Assembly: GCF_018863415.1 (NCBI RefSeq)
Contig: NZ_JAHKSN010000019.1
Span: 33,250 to 97,249 of the forward strand
DNA: 64,000 nucleotides
Direction of reading: 5' to 3'
DNA from: Deinococcus aestuarii
Lineage (GTDB): Bacteria > Deinococcota > Deinococci > Deinococcales > Deinococcaceae
Position numbers and translations under genes: made by a program. The notes under the pieces are model-generated. The model ran no database searches. It worked only from the letters and a program-made list of their open reading frames with translations, and had not been told where the DNA came from. This document shows positions 9,989-19,940 of the stretch, piece by piece; within the stretch, counting starts at the first letter, position 1; each line of letters begins with the position of its first letter.

Positions 9989-10854
9989 GCTGGAACCTCC
10001 TGCAAGAAGTCGAGAACGAGGCGGTTGAAGGTCTCCGCCCGCTCCAGTTGGGGGACGTGTCCGGTAGCCTGAAAGAGGTGGGTGCGCGCGTGGGGGTGGT
10101 ATCTCCGCGCCGCCTCCAGCAGCCGGGCGGGCAGGATCACGTCGCGGTCCCCCCAGATGATGAGCGTCGGCACCCCCTGCCGGGCGAGGCGTTCCTGCAA
10201 CTCCTCGCGCCACGCGGCCTTCACCCCACGCCAGTCGCCGAGGTCGCGCAGCACCCGCAGAAACGCGCGGGCGGCGTGCGGCTGGCGGGAGAGGTCGAGG
10301 GCCTGCGCCACGCGCTCCTCGGTGGCAAAGGTTCGGTCGTGGAAGAGCGAGCGGACGGTCTGCCGGGCGTTGCGGGCGGTGGGCTGGAGGAGCAGCTCAC
10401 CCAGCCGCGGCACGGAAAGCGCGCGCAGGACGGCGGCGACCTCGGGGCCGAAGCCCGCGCTGTTCACCAGCACCAGGGCCCGCGTGCGCTCGGGGTAGGC
10501 CACGGCGAAGCGTTGCGCCACCGCCCCGCCGAGCGAGTTGCCCATCAGGACCACGGGCCGCGTCTCCCCCACCGCGTCCAGGAAGTGCACGGCGAAGCGG
10601 GCCAGTCCGCCCAGCGTGTAGGGCACGTCCGGCTTGTCGGTGTACCCGAAGCCGATCAGGTCGAGGGCGTAGACGCGGTGGCGGGCGGCCAGCGGCGCCA
10701 CGTTCGCCGACCAGTCCTCCAGGCTGCGCCCGATGCCGTGCAGCAGCAGCAGGGGCGGGCCGTCGCCCTGAACGGCGAAGCGGGTGCGGACGCCGCCGAC
10801 CTCCGTGAAGGTGGGGGCGGGGTGGGTAGCGGGCGCTGGGACGGTCGCGGTCAT
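9985..10854 (-). CDS. Alpha/beta hydrolase, likely ester/lactone hydrolase of the BVMO operon
   Basis: A 289-residue alpha/beta hydrolase. The oxyanion region LLLHGIGRS, the nucleophile elbow GNSLGG, the acid in WGDRDVILP and the histidine in TGHVPQLERAE are all present. The start at 10854 is preceded by GGAGG at a good distance. It is the first gene of the operon and overlaps the BVMO start as GTGA. An intact hydrolase beside a BVMO would split the ester or lactone product into an acid and an alcohol. The substrate is inferred from context. Confidence 0.9.
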   Translation of the reverse strand: MTATVPAPATHPAPTFTEVGGVRTRFAVQGDGPPLLLLHGIGRSLEDWSANVAPLAARHRVYALDLIGFGYTDKPDVPYTLGGLARFAVHFLDAVGETRPVVLMGNSLGGAVAQRFAVAYPERTRALVLVNSAGFGPEVAAVLRALSVPRLGELLLQPTARNARQTVRSLFHDRTFATEERVAQALDLSRQPHAARAFLRVLRDLGDWRGVKAAWREELQERLARQGVPTLIIWGDRDVILPARLLEAARRYHPHARTHLFQATGHVPQLERAETFNRLVLDFLQEVPA

Positions 10855-10900
10855 GACAGCCTCCACGGGGGAGAGGACACTCGGGCTGGGAAGTCTCCCC

Positions 10901-10929
10901 AGTATGTGAGCCTTTGCTCGTGTTCTCAA
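10901..10929 (-). promoter_or_regulatory. Promoter and likely TetR operator for the BVMO operon
   Basis: On the minus strand TTGAGA (10924-10929) and CATACT (10901-10906) are separated by 17 bases. The spacer holds the inverted repeat GAGC-CTTT-GCTC (10908-10919), where the divergently encoded TetR-type protein could bind and block RNA polymerase. Confidence 0.5.
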
Positions 10930-11029
10930 CTCGCGTTTGGCAGAGGCATGGGGGCGCGGGAAGGTCCTCCGTGACGGCCTCGCCAGGGGATCACCCCGGT
11001 GCCTTTCCCCGCGGGCTCGCGTTCTCCCC

Positions 11030-11035
11030 TATCCT
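11030..11035 (+). promoter_or_regulatory. -10 box (TATCCT) for leaderless TetR-family mRNA
   Basis: TATCCT is followed by six bases and then ATG 11042, the same geometry seen at several other starts in this window. Confidence 0.6.
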
Positions 11036-11041
11036 GGCAGG

Positions 11042-11677
11042 ATGACTCCCCGCCCCCCGGTGCGGCGTGCCCCGCAGCAGGAGCGCAGCCGCCAGATGGT
11101 CGCCCGGCTCCTCGGCGCCGCCGCCCGACTCTTCGCCGAGCGGGGGTACGAGGGGACGACGACGAACCACATCGCCGAAGGAGCGGGGGTGTCGGTGGGG
11201 TCGCTCTACCAGTTCTTCCCGGACAAGGGGGCCCTCCTCGCCTCGCTCCAGGCGACGTGGACCCAGCGGCTGCGGCTGGCCCTCGACGCGGTGCTGCGGG
11301 ACGCGGCGGACCAACCGCTGGAGGACGTGATCGACCACGTGCTGCACGTCCATGCGCGGCTGAACGCCGACCCGCCGGGGCTGCTGGGGCTGCTGCTGGT
11401 GACGCCCTCGGCCACGTCGGGGCAGGAGCAGGAGACGGTGCGGGCGGAGGTGCAGGGACGGCTGGAGGGCCTTCTGGAGGTGCGCGCCCCGGGCCTCAGC
11501 CCCCAGAGGCGCTCGGCGGTGGCCCGCATGAGCATCCATATCACCAATGGCCTCTACGCGCTCGGGGGCCCCAACGGGGGGGCCGACCCCGCCGTGCGCG
11601 AGGAGGTCCGCGCCGCCCTCCTCGCCTACCTGCGGCCCGTGGTGCGGGGGGTGGGGGAAGGCGCGCCCGGGGACTGA
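11042..11677 (+). CDS. TetR-family transcriptional regulator, divergent from BVMO operon
   Basis: A 211-residue regulator. The N-terminal HTH covers GTTTNHIAEGAGVSVGSLYQ followed by FFPDKGALLASL, the TetR signature (about residues 38-66). The C-terminal helices form the ligand domain. ATG 11042 is chosen because a TATCCT box stands six bases upstream. It is divergent from the hydrolase-BVMO-SDR operon and probably represses it until an inducer binds. Its last 52 bp overlap the end of the EamA gene on the other strand. Confidence 0.92.
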   Translation: MTPRPPVRRAPQQERSRQMVARLLGAAARLFAERGYEGTTTNHIAEGAGVSVGSLYQFFPDKGALLASLQATWTQRLRLALDAVLRDAADQPLEDVIDHVLHVHARLNADPPGLLGLLLVTPSATSGQEQETVRAEVQGRLEGLLEVRAPGLSPQRRSAVARMSIHITNGLYALGGPNGGADPAVREEVRAALLAYLRPVVRGVGEGAPGD

Positions 11678-12558
11678 CGGCGCCCGCCCGTGACCACCGT
11701 GGCGACGCCCGCCGCCGCGATGATCCCCATGCCGAGCAGGGTCAGCGCGTCGGGCACGTGGTGGAAGACCAGCCAGCCCAGCAACCCCGCCCACAGCAGT
11801 TGCAGGTACGTGACCGGAGAGATCAGCGAGGCGGGCGCGTACCGAAACCCCAGGGTCAGGAAGAAATGCCCCAGCCCCGCCGTCAGCCCGAGGGCGAGAA
11901 AGAGCCCGGCGTACGTCGGCGTCAGCGGCGCGCCTCCCCGGAAGAAGGGCACGAGCCCCCCGAAGATGACCGTCCCCACGAGCGCCGAGTTGAAGAGCAG
12001 GGTGAGGGGCCGCTCGGCGCTCAGGGTGCGCGACAGGAGCTGGTAACCCGTGTTCGCCACGGCACCGAGCAGCGCGAAGCCCACGCCGAGCGCGTCGAGG
12101 TTGCCGCCGGGCCGCGCGATCAGCAAGACCCCCGCGAAGCCCAGCACGGCGAGGACGGCCCGCGTGGGCGTGAGGCGTTCGCCGAGGAGCGGCCCGGCAA
12201 GGAGCACCACGAGCAGCGGCGAGATGAACACGATGGCCGAGGCCTCCGCCACCGGGAGACTTCGCAGCGCCAGCCCCACGAACAGGGTCGTCGCCACCAG
12301 GCACAGCGAGCGCAGGGCGACGGGGGCGGGGCGGACGGGCGAGGCGATCTCCCGTCCCATCCTGGGCGCGAGCAGGGCCGTCATCAGGACGAGCTGCACC
12401 GCGTAGCGCACCCAGGCGACGAGCGGGACGGGATAGTGCGTGGTCAGGTATTTGGTCGTGGTGTCGAGGCAGGCGAAGAGCAGCAGGGCGACGGCATAGA
12501 GGGCGACGCCGCGCAGGGGACTCTTGCCCGCCGCCGGGGTGCCGGTCACCGCACTCAA
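11626..12558 (-). CDS. EamA/DMT-family metabolite exporter
   Basis: A 310-residue protein with ten predicted membrane helices in two EamA repeats (about residues 16-140 and 160-295). Repeat ends such as LLVVLLAGPLLGERLTPTRA and LLWAGLLGWLVFHHVPDALT are typical. Members export amino acids or other small metabolites. The start is uncertain: TTG 12558 gives the longest form and GTG 12549 is an alternative, and neither has a strong ribosome site. It converges with and overlaps the TetR gene by 52 bp. No substrate can be assigned. Confidence 0.85.
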   Translation of the reverse strand: MSAVTGTPAAGKSPLRGVALYAVALLLFACLDTTTKYLTTHYPVPLVAWVRYAVQLVLMTALLAPRMGREIASPVRPAPVALRSLCLVATTLFVGLALRSLPVAEASAIVFISPLLVVLLAGPLLGERLTPTRAVLAVLGFAGVLLIARPGGNLDALGVGFALLGAVANTGYQLLSRTLSAERPLTLLFNSALVGTVIFGGLVPFFRGGAPLTPTYAGLFLALGLTAGLGHFFLTLGFRYAPASLISPVTYLQLLWAGLLGWLVFHHVPDALTLLGMGIIAAAGVATVVTGGRRQSPGAPSPTPRTTGRR

Positions 12559-12858
12559 CGGCGCAGGCCCCGCCCGTTCGGGCCAGGAAGCTTCGAGTCG
12601 GGGCGGGCAGGAACCGTCTGCATGGCAAAGACCTCGCGGAAGGAAGGCAGGTCGGAAGGCGGGCCCCCGAACCCGCCCACGCTACCAGCGGGGAGGCGGG
12701 AGGCCAACCGGGTGTTCGACCCTGACGAACACCCGCCTTTCGCCTCGCGGGTGAAGTCTCTATCGTAAGCCGAACCTGTTTTCCCCATCCCGCCCCGGCG
12801 TGGCGCACGCCGCCCCCGGTGGCCCCCTCTTCCGGGCCGCCGGTCAAAGGAAGCTGCC
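12559..12858. promoter_or_regulatory. pca operon upstream region with 10-bp inverted repeat
   Basis: This 300-bp gap holds a perfect inverted repeat CGGGTGTTCG / CGAACACCCG with a 7-base loop at 12709-12735. A TATCGT -10-like hexamer is at 12761-12766. The repeat lies just upstream of where a -35 box would be, the usual activator position. No pca regulator gene is next to it, so the binding protein is unknown. The repeat could also form an RNA hairpin. Confidence 0.4.
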
Positions 12859-14058
12859 TTGTCTATCTCCAGCACACCCCCACTTCCGGCCCCCCGTTTC
12901 GTCACAGTGGGGGGCGTGACCCTCCACGTTCGGCGCGAGGGCGCCGGGGCAGGCCTGCCCGTCGTCTTCCTCAACTCGCTCGGCAGCGACCTGCGCATCT
13001 GGGACGACGTGGTGCCCGCCGTGGCCGGGCGGCACCCCGTCCTGCGCTATGACAAACGCGGCCACGGTCTCTCCGACGTGCCCGCCGGGCCGTCCTCCAT
13101 CGCGGACCACGGCGGCGACCTCCTGGGCCTGCTGGACGCGCTGGGCATCGAGCGGGCCGTGCTCGTCGGCGTGTCGGTCGGCGGGATGATCGCGCTGGAC
13201 CTCGCCTCGCGGGCCCCGGAGCGGGTCGCGGGCCTGCTGCTGTGCGACACGGGAGCGCGGATCGGGACCGCCCAGACGTGGGAGGCGAGGATCGCGGGTG
13301 TGCGGCAGGAGGGGCTGGAGGCCATCGCGGACGGCATCCTCTCGCGCTGGTTCACGCCGGGGTTCTTCGAGGCGAGACCGGATGACGTGCGCGGCTGGCG
13401 CAACATGCTCACCCGCACCCCGCCCGAAGGTTACGTCGCCACCTGCGAGGCCATCCGCGACGCGGACCTGCGCGCCACCGCCCGCACCGTCCGCGTGCCC
13501 GTCGCCGTGCTGTGCGGGGACGCCGACCTCTCCACCCCGCCCGAGGTGGGGCGGGAACTCGCCACGCTGCTGGGGGCGCCCTTCCACCTCATCGAAGGGT
13601 GCGGGCACCTGCCCTGTCTGGAGCGCCCGGCGGAGGTGGCGCGGCACCTGCTGGCCTTCCTCGATGGTCTGCCCGCCTCTTCCGACGACCGATACGAGCG
13701 GGGGATGCGGGTGCGGCGCTCGGTCCTGGGAGACGCGCACGTGGACCGGGCCACGGCGGGCATCACCGACCTCGACCGGGAGTTCCAGACCTTTATCACC
13801 GAGTACGCCTGGGGCGGGCCGTGGTCGCGGGGGCACTTCGACACGCGCACCCGGCACCTGATCACCCTGGCGGTGCTCGCCGCCCTGCCGCGCGAACACG
13901 AACTCGCCATGCACCTGCGGGCGACCGCGCACACGGGCGTGGACGAGGCGGACCTGCGCGAACTCTTCCTCCACGTCGCCGTCTACGCGGGAGTGCCCGT
14001 CGCCAACCGCGCCCTACAGCTCGCCAAACAGGCCCTTGCAGAGAGGAGCGACCCATGA
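12859..14058 (+). CDS. pcaL: Fused 3-oxoadipate enol-lactonase / 4-carboxymuconolactone decarboxylase
   Basis: A 399-residue two-domain protein. Residues about 1-265 are an alpha/beta hydrolase with nucleophile Ser106 in GVSVGGM and a C-terminal histidine in EGCGHLPCLERP; this is the PcaD lactonase part. Residues about 272-399 are a carboxymuconolactone decarboxylase (PcaC) with TRTRHLITLAVLAALPREHE. The fusion, called PcaL in actinobacteria, carries out two successive steps of the protocatechuate pathway. The TTG start has AAGGA upstream. It is the first gene of the pca operon and overlaps pcaH as ATGA. Confidence 0.93.
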   Translation: MSISSTPPLPAPRFVTVGGVTLHVRREGAGAGLPVVFLNSLGSDLRIWDDVVPAVAGRHPVLRYDKRGHGLSDVPAGPSSIADHGGDLLGLLDALGIERAVLVGVSVGGMIALDLASRAPERVAGLLLCDTGARIGTAQTWEARIAGVRQEGLEAIADGILSRWFTPGFFEARPDDVRGWRNMLTRTPPEGYVATCEAIRDADLRATARTVRVPVAVLCGDADLSTPPEVGRELATLLGAPFHLIEGCGHLPCLERPAEVARHLLAFLDGLPASSDDRYERGMRVRRSVLGDAHVDRATAGITDLDREFQTFITEYAWGGPWSRGHFDTRTRHLITLAVLAALPREHELAMHLRATAHTGVDEADLRELFLHVAVYAGVPVANRALQLAKQALAERSDP

Positions 14059-14783
14059 CGACCGAGAAGACCCGCCCGCGCCTGCGCACCCTCGACCCGA
14101 CCGTCCATCCGGCCTACCTCCACGAGGCCTACACCAGCAGCGTGAGGCGGGCGCCCCACGAGCTGCTGATCCCGCTGCCGCACACCCTGGCGGACGACAC
14201 CGGGCCCGTGTTCGGCGAAGGCCGCATCCGCCCGGACGACCACGACACCACCCGCAACGGGCGGGTGAACGGCGAGCCGCTGGGCGAGCGCATCATCGTG
14301 CGGGGGCGGCTGCTCGACTCCTCGGGGCGCCCGGTGCGCGGGGCGCTCATCGAGACGTGGCAGGCGAACGCGGCGGGGCGCTATGTCCACACCCGCGACC
14401 AGCACGCCGCGCCCCTCGACCCCAACTTCACCGGAACGGCGCGGATGCTGACCGACGAGCACGGGGAATACGAACTCATCTCCATCAAGCCCGGCTCGTA
14501 TCCCTGGCGCAACCACCACAACGCCTGGCGCCCGGCGCACATCCACTTCAGCGTGTTCGGCCAGAACTTCACCCAGCGCCTCGTCACGCAGATGTATTTT
14601 CCCGGCGATCCCCTCCTTGCCTACGACCCGATCTACGGCGGCATCCCCGACGAGAAGGGGCGCAGGCGGCTGATCTCGCGCTTCGACCTGGAGCTCACGC
14701 AGCCCGAGTGGGCGCTGGGCTACCGCTTCGACCTCGTGCTGGGGGGCGACGCGCAGACGCCCTGGGAGGAGGCGCACGGATGA
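14055..14783 (+). CDS. pcaH: Protocatechuate 3,4-dioxygenase beta subunit
   Basis: A 242-residue intradiol dioxygenase subunit. The non-haem iron ligands of the family can be placed at Tyr110 (AGRYVH), Tyr149 (GSYPWR), His162 and His164 (AHIHFSVFG). The enzyme opens the protocatechuate ring between the two hydroxyls to give 3-carboxy-cis,cis-muconate. Length fits PcaH (about 235-240). Start and stop overlap the neighbours pcaL and pcaG as ATGA. Confidence 0.96.
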   Translation: MTTEKTRPRLRTLDPTVHPAYLHEAYTSSVRRAPHELLIPLPHTLADDTGPVFGEGRIRPDDHDTTRNGRVNGEPLGERIIVRGRLLDSSGRPVRGALIETWQANAAGRYVHTRDQHAAPLDPNFTGTARMLTDEHGEYELISIKPGSYPWRNHHNAWRPAHIHFSVFGQNFTQRLVTQMYFPGDPLLAYDPIYGGIPDEKGRRRLISRFDLELTQPEWALGYRFDLVLGGDAQTPWEEAHG

Positions 14784-15412
14784 CGCTCAGCCCCGAGACC
14801 TCCAACATTTCCGCTGAAGACTTCGGGCCCTCGCCCAGCCAGACGGTCGGGCCGTACTTCCACCAGGGGCTCGTCTTCGGCCAGGGCCTCGTCCACGGGG
14901 AGGAGAACGTGATGGTCTCCCCCACCAGCCCGGCGGCGGGTGAGCGCGTCACCCTGCGCGGGCGGGTGCTCGACGGGGACGGCGAGCCCGTGCCGGACGC
15001 CCTCGTGGAGGTGTGGCAGGCCGACGCGCATGGGCGCTACCCTCATCCCGCCGACCCCGAGCACGCGCAGGCCGACCCGCACTTCCGGGGCTTCGGGCGC
15101 TCGGACACGCAGCACCCCGGGCACACCTTCGTCTTCCACACGGTCAAGCCGGGGGCCGTCGTTCGGCCCGGCCAGCCCACCCTCGCCCCGCACTTGCAGC
15201 TCTGGGTGGGGATGCGGGGTCTGCTGACGCACACGGTCACGCGCGTCTTCTTCGAGGGCGAGGACAACTCGGCGGACCCGGTGTTCGCCAGCCTGCCGGA
15301 GGGGAGACGGCACACCCTCGTCGCGCGGCGGGAGGAGACGCCGGGCGGGACGGTGTACCACTTCGACCTCCGGATGCAGGGTGAGGGGGAGACGGTGTTT
15401 TTCGATGTTTGA
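14780..15412 (+). CDS. pcaG: Protocatechuate 3,4-dioxygenase alpha subunit
   Basis: A 210-residue subunit with the N-terminal PSPSQTVGPYFHQGL pattern and the central LRGRVLDGDGEPVPDALVEV strand of intradiol dioxygenases. Unlike PcaH it lacks the complete iron-ligand set, as expected for the alpha subunit, which helps shape the active site. The start overlaps the pcaH stop as ATGA. After it comes a 140-bp gap with a GC-rich hairpin before pcaB, so transcription may be partly attenuated there. Confidence 0.95.
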   Translation: MTLSPETSNISAEDFGPSPSQTVGPYFHQGLVFGQGLVHGEENVMVSPTSPAAGERVTLRGRVLDGDGEPVPDALVEVWQADAHGRYPHPADPEHAQADPHFRGFGRSDTQHPGHTFVFHTVKPGAVVRPGQPTLAPHLQLWVGMRGLLTHTVTRVFFEGEDNSADPVFASLPEGRRHTLVARREETPGGTVYHFDLRMQGEGETVFFDV

Positions 15413-15479
15413 GCGGGAGGGGATGGTGAATTGTGCGTCGGTGTCGGCAGGTCGCCGTGGGCGGTACCCCTCACCCCGG

Positions 15480-15502
15480 CCCTCTCCCGCAAGGGGAGAG
15501 GG
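15480..15502. repeat. Intergenic palindromic repeat between pcaG and pcaB
   Basis: CCCTCTCCC and GGGAGAGGG form a perfect 9-bp stem with a 5-base loop inside the common dispersed-repeat context CCCTCACCCCGGCCC. The following bases are A-rich rather than T-rich. It may slow transcription or stabilise mRNA between the two halves of the operon. Confidence 0.55.
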
Positions 15503-15552
15503 AGAAAAGATATGGCCGTGTGCGTCTGTGACTTCTTATTGAGAGGCTTGTC

Positions 15553-16898
15553 GTGAGCTTCACCCCCCTCGACTCTGCCCTCCTCGGTCCCCTGTTCTCC
15601 TGCCCGCCCGTCGCGGAATTGTTCTCGGACACGCGCCAGCTCGCGTACATGGTCGAGGTGGAGGCGGCGCTGGCGGCGGCCCAGGGACGGCTCGGCGTCA
15701 TTCCGGGTGAGGCGGCGGAGGCGATCATGCGGGCGGCGGGGACGTTCCAGCCTGATCTCGGCAAGTTGCAGGAGGGGGTGGCGCGCGACGGCTTCCCCAT
15801 CATCGCCCTGCTCGCCGGGCTGCGGGCCGCTCTCCCTCCTGAAACCGCCGAGTTCGTCCACTGGGGCGCGACGACGCAGGACATCCTGGACACGGCGCTC
15901 GTCCTCACGCTGCGGGACGCGCTGGAGGCGATGGAGGGGTCGCTGCGGCTCCTGATCGGGCGGCTGTCTCACCGGGCCGACGAGCACCGCCATACCCTGA
16001 TGGCTGGACGCACCCACTCCCAGCGGGCCCTCCCGATCACCTTCGGGCTGAAGGTGGCGGGGTGGCTCGCGCCGCTGATTCGTCACCTTCAACGCCTCCA
16101 GGAACTCCGGCCCCGCCTCCTCGTCGTCCAGTTCGGCGGGGCGGCGGGGACGCTGGCGGCGCTGGGGGGAGACGGGCTGCGGGTGCGGGCGGAACTCGCG
16201 CGGGAGTTGCGGCTGGGTGAGCCTCCTCTCCCCTGGCACACCGGGCGCGACAACCTTGCCGAGCTCGCGGGGTGGCTCTCGGGCGTCACGGGCAGCCTGG
16301 GCAAGATGGGGCAGGACATCCTCCTCCTCGCCCAGTCGGAGGTCGCCGAGGTCCGCGAGTCGGGCGACCCCTCCAGGGGCGGGTCGAGCACGATGCCGCA
16401 GAAGAGCAACCCCATCGGGAGTGAACTCCTCGTCGCCGCCGCCCGCATGAACGCGACGCTGCTCTCCGGGGTCCACCAGGCGCTGATTCAGGAGCACGAG
16501 CGGGGCACGCACGGCTGGCAACTCGAATGGCTGACCCTGCCGCAGATGGTGGGGTTGACAGCGGCCAGTCTGGAACGGGCGGCGGGGCTGGCGGCTGAGC
16601 TGGCCGTGGATGCGGCGCGGATGGAGGAGAATGTCCGTCAGTCCGGCGGGCTGATGATGGCGGAGGCGATCACCTTCGCCCTCGCCGGACCCCTCGGACG
16701 GCAGAAGGCGAAGGCGCTCGTGAAGGAGGCCGTGCCCGTCGCCGTCCGGGAAGGCCGCCCCCTCGTGGACGTGCTGCGCGGGCGGGTGGACGCCCCCGTG
16801 GACTGGGCCGCCCTCACCGAGCGGCATTACCTGGGGACGACGAACGACATGATCGACGCGGTGCTGAGGAGCGCCGCCGAATCCACCGGGAGAATTCT

Positions 16899-16902
<4 letters not shown>
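15553..16902 (+). CDS. pcaB: 3-carboxy-cis,cis-muconate cycloisomerase
   Basis: A 449-residue member of the fumarase/aspartase superfamily. The superfamily signature [17 protein letters not shown] is near residues 276-292. The conserved stretch [16 protein letters not shown] is near 97-112 and [17 protein letters not shown] near 152-168. The enzyme closes carboxymuconate to the lactone used by PcaL. The GTG start has GAGAGG upstream. Its end overlaps the pcaF start as GTGA. Confidence 0.95.
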
Positions 16903-18181
<1,279 letters not shown>

Positions 18182-18185
<4 letters not shown>

Positions 18186-19528
18186 AGCGCGTCCCCGTCA
18201 TCACGGCCCAGGAGGCCGCCGCGATGGTGAGGAGCGGGCAGACCCTCCTCGTGGGCGGCTTCGGCATGACGGGCAACCCCGTCCACCTCACCCACGCGCT
18301 CGCCGAACTTCCCACGAACGACCTCACCTACGTCGCCAACAACGTCTCCGAGCCGGGGCTGGGGGGCGGGCGGCTGCTCAGGAACGGGCAGCTCAGGAAG
18401 GCTATCGGCTCTTACTTCACCTCCAACCCGGAGGCGGTCAAGGCGTACCAGGCCGGGAAGCTGGAAGTCGAGCTGCTGCCGCAGGGGACGCTCGCCGAGG
18501 CCGTGCGGGCGGGCGGGGCGGGGCTGGGCGGCTTCTACACCCCGACCGCTGCCGGGACGGTGATTGCCGAGGGGGCGGACGTACGGGTGCTGAACGGGCG
18601 GGAGATGGTCTTCGTGCCCGGCATCCGGGGCGACGTGGCCTTCATCCGGGCGTGGCGGGCGGACACGGCGGGCAACCTCCAGTACCGCCTCACCGAGCAG
18701 AACTTCAACCGGGCGATGGCGACCGCCGCGAAGGTCGTGATCGCCGAGGTCGAGGAGATCGTGGAGGTCGGGGCCCTGGACCCCGAGCACGTCCACACGC
18801 CGGGCCTGTACGTGGACTATCTGGTGGAGGCGCGGCTCAGCCTGGACGACCTCGGCAGCAGCGCGGACGTGAAGGGCGGCGCGAAGAAGGTGGACGAGGC
18901 GCGGATGCACATGGCCCGCCGCGCCCTCCGCGAACTCCACCCTGGCGACGTGGTGAACCTCGGCATCGGCATCCCCACCCTCGTCGCCGACCTGATCACG
19001 CCGGGGCACGGGGTCAACCTGCACACCGAGAACGGAATGCTGGGCGTCGGACCTGCCCCCGAGGACGGCGGCGCGATGGAGTACCCGGTGAACGCGGGCA
19101 AGATTCCGGTGACGGCCCTGCCCGGCGCGAGCTATTTCGACTCCGCCGACTCCTTCGGGATGATCCGGGGCGGGCACGTGGACGTGGCGGTGATGGGAGG
19201 CCTTCAAGTGGACGAGGCCGGGAATCTGGCGAACTGGGCGGTGCCCGGCAAGCCCCTCCTCGGCGTCGGCGGCGCGATGGACCTGGCAAGCGGAGCGCGG
19301 CGCCTGATCGTCACCATGACGCACACCGACCCGGACGGCACGCCGAAGATCGTCCCCGAGTGCACGCTGCCCCTCACGTCGCGCGGCAGCGTGGACATGG
19401 TGATCACCGACAAGGCGGTTTTCGAGTTCGTGGACGGGCGGATCACCCTGACCGAGCTGATGCCGGGGGCGACGCTGGAGGAAGTGCGGGCGGGGACAGG
19501 CGCGCGGTTCGCGGAACGGCTGGGCTGA
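18182..19528 (+). CDS. Fused 3-oxoadipate (3-oxoacid) CoA-transferase, alpha and beta subunits
   Basis: A 448-residue single-chain CoA-transferase. Residues about 1-230 match the alpha subunit ([16 protein letters not shown] and the Gly-rich [12 protein letters not shown]), and about 245-448 the beta subunit. The catalytic glutamate is Glu283 in [10 protein letters not shown]. Most PcaI/PcaJ pairs are separate proteins, so the fusion resembles the animal SCOT layout. In this operon it would activate 3-oxoadipate with succinyl-CoA. The GTG start overlaps pcaF. An acetoacetate role cannot be excluded. Confidence 0.9.
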
Positions 19529-19543
19529 AGCAAGAAGAGGTCC

Positions 19544-19566
19544 CCGCCGGACTTCCACCCCGGCGG
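19544..19566 (+). terminator. Hairpin after the pca operon
   Basis: CCGCCGG and CCGGCGG pair across a 9-base loop 15 bp after the CoA-transferase stop. The downstream T content is modest, so the termination role is only likely. Confidence 0.4.
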
Positions 19567-19940
19567 TCTCTCGTGTTGTCGGACCTACCGCGCCATCCCG
19601 AACGCTCGCTGGAAGAAGCCGACGGGCGTCCGCCGGTTGGACACGAACTCCACCTCACCCCCTGCCCTTGTGGGAGAAGGAGGCGTTCACGGACAGCCAC
19701 AGTTGGGCCGACACGGTGAGGGTCAACGTCGAGAAGACCCCGGCGGGTGCACCCGGCGGGACGAGGAACCAGAAGACTCGGAGCAGGAATCACTTTCTGG
19801 CTGTAGGGAGGCGCCAACCTCGCACCTCCGGCCCGACTCCCCCGCCGAGGGTGGCCTCTCGTCTTGCCGGAGATCAGAGAACGCTCATACGATGTGTAAA
19901 AATATACAAATTACAGTCGCATTTTACCCGAGGAGAAAGC
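19567..19940 (+). promoter_or_regulatory. Upstream region of the GH9 gene with TGTA-N6-TACA element
   Basis: This non-coding stretch becomes unusually AT-rich at 19885-19925. It contains an inverted element TGTAAAAATATACA (19895-19908), about 33 bp before the start codon, and a TATACA that could be the -10 box. The element could be a repressor site for the cellulase gene. Confidence 0.4.
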
